Shown: piece by piece, positions 31,679 to 37,453 of the stretch | Layout: each line of letters starts with the position of its first letter | How positions within the stretch are numbered: the stretch's first letter is position 1 | Origin: Oscillospiraceae bacterium | GTDB lineage: Bacteria > Bacillota > Clostridia > Oscillospirales > Acutalibacteraceae | Assembly: GCA_015065865.1 (NCBI GenBank) | Contig: SVPM01000014.1 | Span: 1 to 37,453, forward strand | Reading direction: 5' to 3' | DNA length: 37,453 nt | Made by a program: the position numbers and the translations under genes | Notes under the pieces: generated by a model | Databases searched by the model: none | Seen by the model: only the letters and a program-made list of their open reading frames with translations | Told to the model about the DNA's origin: nothing

Positions 31679-32860
31679 TTATTCCTCCGTAACTTCCATC
31701 GCTTGTGCCTCTTCTTTTTCCCGACGCACGCGGTTGCGGTGAGCGATCAGATCCGAAATCAAGATCTTCAGCACCGCCATTGCCGGCACACCGAGCAAAA
31801 TACCGAGGAATCCGGCCAAACCGCCGCCCACCGTCACGGCAAGCAACACGTAAATGGGCTGAATGCCCACCGACTGACCGAAAATACGCGGTTGCAAGAG
31901 GTTGCTGTCCAACTGCTGGACCACGATAATGTACACCGCCAAGAACAGCGCCATGCCCCATTCGCCCACCAACACCAGCATCAGCACGCTGAACGCACCG
32001 CTGATGATCGCACCGAAATACGGCACGATGTTTGCGATACCCACAAACACCGCAAACGCCAGCGGATACGGGATGCCCGAAATATACATGCCGGGAATCA
32101 GCAGAATGCATACGCACACCGCATCCACCAACATACTGTAGATGTACCGCATAAAAATGTCGCTGGCTTTGCGGGTGTAGTGCGCGCTGAGCCGCGCCGC
32201 ACGGGACGGCAAAAATGCACCTGCCACGCGGGACACGGTGGAAATAAGGCTTTCGCGCCCTGCCAGCATATACACCGAAATGATGAAGGAAATGAGCACG
32301 TTGATAAGCGAGCCCGTGATGCTGATGATCCCCGAGAGGTAGCCGATGACGTTGGCTACCGTGAGATGATTCAACACAAAGTTGTATACCCCGTTGACCA
32401 CCTCGCGCAGATTCAGCGATTCAAAAATACCACCTTCCCCGCTGTGTTTGTTCACAAAGTTTACCGCAGTGGTGTAGTAGGTCGGCAGTGAGGAGATAAG
32501 GCCCGTGACCGCCTGTACCAATACCGGCACGATCACCGCGATCGCCAACGCGATCACACCGAGAAACAGAAGGTACACAAGCACCAGCGACCACGCCCGC
32601 GCCGGTCGCCGCCAAAAAGCGGCACGCCGCTTTTTCAAAAAGTTTTCCACCGCATTCACGGGACGATACAGCAAAAACGCGATCACCAAACCGCCGATAA
32701 ACGGTGCTAAAATACTCGCAAGTTTGCCGATGGTTCGCAAAAGGCCGCTCAGATCTCCCACCAATTTATACAGCAGGATCACGCCCAGCGCCCATAACAG
32801 CGCCGACCACCATTGTTTGTTGATCAACCCCTTAATACGGGGCTCTTTCGGTTCACGCAT
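31679..32860 (-). CDS. AI-2E family transporter (YdiK/TqsA-like)
   Basis: A 393-aa membrane protein with about eight helices and the family regions GLVIAFLLYRPVNAVENFLKKR, PYPLAFAVFVGIANIVPYFGAIISGAF and QQLDSNLLQPRIFGQSVGIQPI. Family members were linked to AI-2 export, but others act as ion antiporters, so substrate is uncertain. The ATG at 32860 with AAAGGAG upstream is preferred to a start at 32887. It overlaps the end of dusB by 8 nt and is translationally coupled to it. Confidence 0.9.
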   Translation of the reverse strand: MREPKEPRIKGLINKQWWSALLWALGVILLYKLVGDLSGLLRTIGKLASILAPFIGGLVIAFLLYRPVNAVENFLKKRRAAFWRRPARAWSLVLVYLLFLGVIALAIAVIVPVLVQAVTGLISSLPTYYTTAVNFVNKHSGEGGIFESLNLREVVNGVYNFVLNHLTVANVIGYLSGIISITGSLINVLISFIISVYMLAGRESLISTVSRVAGAFLPSRAARLSAHYTRKASDIFMRYIYSMLVDAVCVCILLIPGMYISGIPYPLAFAVFVGIANIVPYFGAIISGAFSVLMLVLVGEWGMALFLAVYIIVVQQLDSNLLQPRIFGQSVGIQPIYVLLAVTVGGGLAGFLGILLGVPAMAVLKILISDLIAHRNRVRREKEEAQAMEVTEE

Positions 32861-33839
32861 CCTCGATTTCTCCTTTCTCGTTCGCACGGATCACACGTTC
32901 ACACAAAATTGCCAGATCGGCAAGCGTGGTGAGCGACGAAGCCTGTGCCCGCCACGCCGCGGCTCCGCGCCATCCTTTTAAGTACCAAGCCGTGTGCTTG
33001 CGTGCTTCACGCAGAGCCACCCGCTCGCCTTTCCATTCGGCCGCCATCGCGATCTGGCGGTACAACACGTTCATTCGCACCGCGATCGGCGGCGGGGGCA
33101 ACAGCCGCCCTTCGTTCAAATACGCTTCGATCTCGGCAAACACCCACGGTGCACCGAGCGCGCCGCGCCCGACCATCAGCATATCGCAACCCGTTTCTTC
33201 CAGCGTTCTTGCCGCCGAACGGGCATCGGTAACGTCACCGTTGGCGATGACCGGAATATGCAACGCCGCCTTCACCGCGCGGATCCCTTCCAGATCCACC
33301 GGCGGGGCGTACATCTGATCCCGCGTGCGACCGTGCACCGTCACCGCCGCCGCACCCGCCGCTTCACACGCCAGTGCTACTTCCACCGCGTTTTTTCGGT
33401 CTGCCGAATAGCCCAACCGAATTTTGGCGGTCACCGGCACGTCCACCGCCCGTACCGCGGCTTCCACCAGCCGTCCGCACAACGCAGGATCACGCAACAG
33501 AGCACTGCCGCTGCCGTTTCCCGCAATTTTCGGTGCGGGACACCCCATATTGATATCCAACCAGTCGGGTGCGGCAGACATGGCCAACTCGGCGGCACGC
33601 GCCATCGTATCGGGTTCATTACCGAACAACTGTACCGCCGACGGACGTTCTTCATCATCCAGCACCATCAGTTCGCCGCTTTTACGGTCGCCGTAGCTTA
33701 AGCCTTTGCTGCTCACCATTTCGCTCACCGTGAACGCCGCACCGTATCCACGGCACAAGCGGCGAAAGGCACGGTCCGCCACCCCCGCCATCGGTGCCAG
33801 TGCGGCGTGGGAATCCGGCGTGATATTTCCGATCTTCAA
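32853..33839 (-). CDS. dusB: tRNA-dihydrouridine synthase (DusB type)
   Basis: A 328-aa FMN enzyme that reduces uridine to dihydrouridine in the tRNA D-loop. It has the N-terminal LAPMAGVADRAFRRLC, catalytic C100 in DINMGCPAPKI, VTAKIRLGY, VTVHGRTRDQMY and VIANGDV and MVGRGALGAPW FMN-binding motifs. The start is TTG at 33839 with GGGGAGA upstream. The longer frame to 33926 cannot be the start because the promoter at 33877-33905 lies inside it. It is the first gene of a unit with the AI-2E permease and the dockerin esterase. Confidence 0.94.
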   Translation of the reverse strand: MKIGNITPDSHAALAPMAGVADRAFRRLCRGYGAAFTVSEMVSSKGLSYGDRKSGELMVLDDEERPSAVQLFGNEPDTMARAAELAMSAAPDWLDINMGCPAPKIAGNGSGSALLRDPALCGRLVEAAVRAVDVPVTAKIRLGYSADRKNAVEVALACEAAGAAAVTVHGRTRDQMYAPPVDLEGIRAVKAALHIPVIANGDVTDARSAARTLEETGCDMLMVGRGALGAPWVFAEIEAYLNEGRLLPPPPIAVRMNVLYRQIAMAAEWKGERVALREARKHTAWYLKGWRGAAAWRAQASSLTTLADLAILCERVIRANEKGEIEDA

Positions 33840-33876
33840 ACAGATATCTCCCCATTGTATTATATTCCTATTATAG

Positions 33877-33905
33877 AGTATAGCCGAAATCCTCTGCACG
33901 GTCAA
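33877..33905 (-). promoter_or_regulatory. Promoter of dusB (minus strand)
   Basis: On the minus strand, TTGACC (33905-33900), a 17-bp spacer and TATACT (33882-33877). It sits divergent to the helicase promoter. Confidence 0.78.
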
Positions 33906-33941
33906 GTGGGAATGAAAAATTTTCAAATTTCAAGAAAGCGG

Positions 33942-33970
33942 TTGTAAGAAAACAAAAATCGTGTTATAAT
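33942..33970 (+). promoter_or_regulatory. Promoter of the SNF2 helicase gene
   Basis: TTGTAA (33942-33947), a 17-bp spacer and perfect TATAAT (33965-33970). Transcription would start near 33977, so the ATG at 33972 cannot be used. Confidence 0.78.
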
Positions 33971-34001
33971 AATGAGATACCAAACGAAAGGAGAGGGCAT
34001 C

Positions 34002-37000
34002 GTGGGGCTGTTTTCGCTTAAAAAAATTGCGGCGCTTGCCGCCAATAAGCAAGCCTATCTGCGCGGTGTGGCGTTATATAACGCCGGCGCGGTCAGCGGG
34101 CTTTCGGCCGCGGCAGGCGACACCTGTGCCGAACGGGTGACCGCCTGCGTAACCGACCGCGCCGCCGCCTTTGCGGTGGAGGTCGGCTTTAACACCGCAG
34201 GGGATGCCGTCTTTTTTGCCTGCGATTGTGCCGCACGCGAACGCGGCGCCTGCAAACACGTGGTGGCGGCACTCACCCACAAATACTACCGCGATATGTT
34301 GGGCACAAACGAGAGTTCCCATAATATACCCACCAAAGAAAACCCTGTTGTTCAGCGCCTTTTGGATGGGTATTGGCAAGAAGCGCGGCACGCCGTACAA
34401 GCCGGTATGCACGGCGGTGTGCAACTGCTTTTCACCCTGTTTCCGGATACAGCACACCCCTCGCTCTCTTTACAGTTGGAAAGTGCGGACGGACATCGCT
34501 ACGCGATCAAAGACATCGCCAAATTTTGTGAACATCTGACACGGGGCGACACGGTCGTTTACGGCGCACATCTGACGTTGGTGCATCACCCCGAAGCCTT
34601 CACGGCGGACAGTCGTCCGTTGCTGCGGCTGGTGCGCGCGGCGGCAGACGGTCGGACGGGGCGGCAGTTGTTGCTTACCCCCACCGTGCTGGATCGCCTG
34701 TTTTCGTTGTGCGAAGGACAGTTGCTTTCGGTGGGCACGCAGGCGGTGCGCCTTGTGCAACAAGACCCGCCGATCACCCTAACGGCAAAAGAAGAAGAGG
34801 ACGGCGCACTCACCCTCTCGGCACCGCCGTTTTCCGCGCTGTACGGTGAGGAATCGCTGTATCTCTTGTGGGAGGGCGTGCTGTACGCCTCCTCCCCCGC
34901 CTGCACCGCGGCGGTGCGCGGTCTGCTCGCGGCATTGATGCAAGCGGGGGGCAACCTGCCGCTTTCCAAGGAAGATCTGGCCGCCTTTTGCGGACGGGTA
35001 CTGCCGCAGGTGGAAACGTTCGTCACCTTTGCGGGGGATACCGACCTGCTCACGGCACATCGCCCGCACCCTTTGCAGGCGGCGGTGTATCTTGACCGCG
35101 ATGAAGGGCAACTCATCGCGCGGGTGGAATTCGCATACGGCGACCGTTTGTATCCCGCCGAAAGCGGCGACGCCTCGGCCGACGGAGTGCGCGACCCGCT
35201 CGCCGAATGGCGGGTGCTGACGGCGGTGGGGCAGGTGTTCCCCACCCGTGGGGAGGACGGCATTTTCCGCCTGCACGAAACCGACGACGGATTGTTTGAC
35301 CTGTTGACAGACGGCGTGGTGTTGTTACAGGAATACGCCACCGTGTATATGAGCGACCGCTTTCGCACCGTCCGTGTGGTCGCACCGCCTGCCATGTCGG
35401 TGGGGGTACGGCTGAACGCGGGACTGCTGGAACTGGATCTGGATCTCGGCGGTTTCGACCCCGCCGAGTTAGGGGAACTGCTCGCCTCCTACCGTATGCG
35501 CCGGCGCTATCACCGGCTGCGTTCGGGTGACTTTTTATCGTTGGACGACCCCGCCCTGCTGGGGCTCGTTCGGTTGGGCGACGGGCTCGGCGTGTCCGAC
35601 CGCCGCTTGCAGAGCGGGCGGGTGAGCGTGCCGGCGTTCCGTGCACCGTTCGTGGATCGGGTGCTGAAAGAAGCGCCCGCACTGGGGTATACCCGTGACG
35701 AAGCGGCGCGCGCATTACTTCGCGCGATCAAAGCGGTGGAACACACCGAATACACCGTGCCGCACACGCTGAACGGTACCCTGCGCGGATATCAGCGCAC
35801 GGGGTTTCGGTGGTTACGCACGATGGAAGATTACGGATTCGGCGGAATTTTGGCGGACGATATGGGCCTTGGAAAAACGGTGCAGATGATCGCGCTGTTT
35901 TTGGACGCCGCCGCACGCGGTATCGCCGCACCCTCACTGGTGGTGTGCCCCGCCTCTTTGGTGCTCAACTGGGAAAGCGAACTACATCGCTTCGCCCCCT
36001 CGCTCACGGTGCGGACGATCGTGGGGGACAGCGCCGCCCGTGCCGCCGCACTATCCGCTGTGGGTGACGGTGAGATCTTGGTCACTTCCTACGATCTGCT
36101 CAAACGGGACGCGGCGTTATACGATGCGCTTTCGTTTCATTACGTTGTGTTGGACGAGGCGCAGTATATTAAAAACCACAACACGCAAAACGCCCGCGCG
36201 GTAAAAGCGCTGCACGCGACACAGCGGTTTGCACTCACGGGTACGCCCGTGGAAAACCGTTTAAGCGAACTTTGGAGCATCTTTGATTTTCTGATGTCGG
36301 GATTCTTGTTCTCTTACCCTAAGTTCCGCGAACGGTTTGAGTTGCCCGCCGTGCGGGACGGCGACCGCGAAGCACTGGCCGCGCTTTCCCGTATGTGTGC
36401 GCCGTTTTTACTCCGCCGCTTAAAGCGGGACGTGTTGGAGGAATTACCGCCGAAAACCGAAGCCGAACGGCGTGTACCGCTGGGTGAAACACAACAAAAG
36501 ACCTACGCCGCCGCCGCGCTGGCCATGCGGCAAGAATTACAGCAAAACGGCACGCCCACCCGTTTGCAAGCGCTTACCATGCTCACGCGGTTGCGACAGA
36601 TCTGTTGCGACCCGTCGCTGTGTTTTGAAAACTATCGCGGCGAAAGCGCCAAACTGGAAAGTTGTTTGGAACTCGTACACGAAGCGGTGGAAGCGGGACA
36701 CCGTGTGTTGCTGTTTTCGCAGTTCACCTCTATGCTGGCGATTCTGGAAAAACGGCTCACCGCCGAAAATGTTCCGTTTTACACCCTGCAAGGTTCCACC
36801 CCGCGGGAAAAACGTGCCGCCATGGTGACGGCGTTCAACAGCGAACAGGGTGCCCCCGTATTCCTCATTTCACTGAAAGCGGGCGGCACGGGTTTGAACC
36901 TAACGGCCGCGGACGTGGTCATTCACTACGACCCGTGGTGGAACGTTGCCGCACAAAATCAAGCCTCCGACCGCGCCCACCGTATCGGGCAACAACGCCC

Positions 37001-37157
37001 CGTGCAGGTGTATAAACTGATCGCGGAAGGCACGGTGGAGGAAAAGATCACTGCATTGCAGCGCGCCAAACAATCCCTTGCCGATGCCGTGGTGCACACC
37101 GACGGCCTTTCGCTGTCCGCACTCACCGATGACGAGTTGCTGCAACTGTTGATGTGA
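34002..37157 (+). CDS. SNF2-family DEAD/DEAH ATPase with SWIM zinc finger
   Basis: A 1051-aa protein. A SWIM zinc finger (CxC...CxH in ACDCAARERGACKHVV, about residues 72-90) is followed by a long middle region typical of bacterial SNF2-associated proteins. The SNF2 motor has Walker A in ILADDMGLGKTVQM (about 613-627), DEAQ box (about 716), TGTPVENRLSELWSI, and the C-terminal RecA lobe with LLFSQFTSMLAILE, KAGGTGLNLTAADVVIHYDPWWN and DRAHRIGQQRPVQVYKL. The role in DNA repair or chromosome maintenance is not established. The GTG at 34002 is chosen because of its AAAGGAG site and the promoter position. Confidence 0.92.
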   Translation: MGLFSLKKIAALAANKQAYLRGVALYNAGAVSGLSAAAGDTCAERVTACVTDRAAAFAVEVGFNTAGDAVFFACDCAARERGACKHVVAALTHKYYRDMLGTNESSHNIPTKENPVVQRLLDGYWQEARHAVQAGMHGGVQLLFTLFPDTAHPSLSLQLESADGHRYAIKDIAKFCEHLTRGDTVVYGAHLTLVHHPEAFTADSRPLLRLVRAAADGRTGRQLLLTPTVLDRLFSLCEGQLLSVGTQAVRLVQQDPPITLTAKEEEDGALTLSAPPFSALYGEESLYLLWEGVLYASSPACTAAVRGLLAALMQAGGNLPLSKEDLAAFCGRVLPQVETFVTFAGDTDLLTAHRPHPLQAAVYLDRDEGQLIARVEFAYGDRLYPAESGDASADGVRDPLAEWRVLTAVGQVFPTRGEDGIFRLHETDDGLFDLLTDGVVLLQEYATVYMSDRFRTVRVVAPPAMSVGVRLNAGLLELDLDLGGFDPAELGELLASYRMRRRYHRLRSGDFLSLDDPALLGLVRLGDGLGVSDRRLQSGRVSVPAFRAPFVDRVLKEAPALGYTRDEAARALLRAIKAVEHTEYTVPHTLNGTLRGYQRTGFRWLRTMEDYGFGGILADDMGLGKTVQMIALFLDAAARGIAAPSLVVCPASLVLNWESELHRFAPSLTVRTIVGDSAARAAALSAVGDGEILVTSYDLLKRDAALYDALSFHYVVLDEAQYIKNHNTQNARAVKALHATQRFALTGTPVENRLSELWSIFDFLMSGFLFSYPKFRERFELPAVRDGDREALAALSRMCAPFLLRRLKRDVLEELPPKTEAERRVPLGETQQKTYAAAALAMRQELQQNGTPTRLQALTMLTRLRQICCDPSLCFENYRGESAKLESCLELVHEAVEAGHRVLLFSQFTSMLAILEKRLTAENVPFYTLQGSTPREKRAAMVTAFNSEQGAPVFLISLKAGGTGLNLTAADVVIHYDPWWNVAAQNQASDRAHRIGQQRPVQVYKLIAEGTVEEKITALQRAKQSLADAVVHTDGLSLSALTDDELLQLLM

Positions 37158-37211
37158 ATCTCTATCGCCAAAAAGAGGCTTCCTACAGTAAAAAGCCTGT
37201 AATTCTCTGTT

Positions 37212-37238
37212 ACCGGCAGCGCCTGCAGGCGCTTTTTG
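37212..37238 (+). terminator. Terminator after the SNF2 helicase
   Basis: AGCGCC, loop TGCA, GGCGCT (a perfect palindrome at 37218-37233) followed by TTTT. A weaker AGGCTT/AAGCCT hairpin precedes it. Confidence 0.6.
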
Positions 37239-37294
37239 CGACCTGACACCTGCGAGGGGATTGTTACTTGATATCCGTAAACGGACGCTCCTTT

Positions 37295-37444
37295 GCCAAA
37301 GCTCCCCTTGTCAGAGGAGCCGACGAGCGTAGCAAGACTGAGGGGTAGTGAAACATCGCAGAAACGTGTTTCTCCTACTACCCCTCCGATTTTTGGTCGC
37401 TCTCACGGCCAAAAATCACCTCCCCTGACAAGGGGAGGCAAGGC
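37295..37444. repeat. 150-bp nested inverted-repeat (MITE-like) element at the right edge
   Basis: Outer arms CTCCCCTTGTCAG near the left end and CTGACAAGGGGAG near the right end are inverted copies, within less perfect flanks. Inner arms GAGGGGTAGT and ACTACCCCTC enclose a second hairpin. It contains no open frame. Its organisation matches the non-autonomous palindromic repeats common in clostridial genomes; a larger element extending past the window cannot be excluded. Confidence 0.7.
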
Positions 37445-37453
37445 TTCTTTGAT

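Noticed and set aside
33840-33926. Extended N-terminus of DusB
   Set aside because: The dusB promoter lies within it, so it would not be transcribed; the TTG at 33839 gives the normal family start.
1-37453. Prophage, insertion sequence with transposase, CRISPR array, toxin-antitoxin or other defence system
   Set aside because: No integrase, transposase, Cas, nuclease-defence or phage structural protein can be recognised; the SNF2 protein has no defence partners next to it.

Overview
The window looks like a chromosomal segment of a strictly anaerobic, Gram-positive clostridium, probably an uncultured Oscillospirales/Ruminococcaceae-type gut or rumen bacterium. The evidence is a clostridial-order rnfCDGEAB operon, a dockerin-bearing secreted esterase, a PadR/DUF1700/DUF4097 module, lipoprotein and ECF-transporter genes, moderately high GC, strong Shine-Dalgarno sites and near-consensus sigma-A promoters, most with 17-bp spacers. 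No phage, plasmid or complete insertion sequence is present. The assignment is inference from gene content.

Layout. 1-376: no convincing gene, then a promoter. 377-5186: Fe-S aldo/keto reductase, PadR regulator with a DUF1700/DUF4097 membrane protein, a ribokinase-AraC fusion and a small orphan protein. 5263-9406 (minus): TrkA-TrkH potassium uptake and a CofE-like ligase-family gene whose promoter lies beyond a 199-bp inverted-repeat element, so that its leader carries the element. 9834-13462: a heterodimeric ABC exporter with one degenerate ATPase site. 13523-14746: a cobalamin-type riboswitch candidate, a DUF4430 lipoprotein and an ECF S component. 14798-14977 (minus): a tiny acidic Cys-rich membrane protein. 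15147-20977: NusG-II protein, Gx transporter and the complete Rnf complex. 21006-21516: a tRNA-Met/Glu/Val operon followed by a palindromic segment that ends in a 20-bp copy of the tRNA-Val 3' end. 21699-25129: intracellular glycan-degradation operon (GH39-like, frameshifted GH43-like, SGNH esterase). 25205-29230 (minus): NhaD/ArsB-type antiporter and Na/phosphate symporter downstream of a KdpD-KdpE two-component system wrecked by three internal deletions. 29341-33839 (minus): dusB, AI-2E-family permease and a dockerin esterase. 34002-37157: SWIM/SNF2 helicase. 37158-37453: terminator and a 150-bp nested inverted-repeat element.

How the genes fit together. Rnf couples reduced ferredoxin to NAD+ and an ion gradient, which the antiporter, phosphate symporter and Trk systems could draw on. 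The glycosidase operon and the secreted dockerin esterase point to plant-polysaccharide use. The most interesting loci are the structured leader of the CofE-like gene (9463-9661), the tRNA-tail duplication (21305-21479), the multiply deleted kdpDE locus, the riboswitch-controlled DUF4430/ECF pair and the kinase-regulator fusion.
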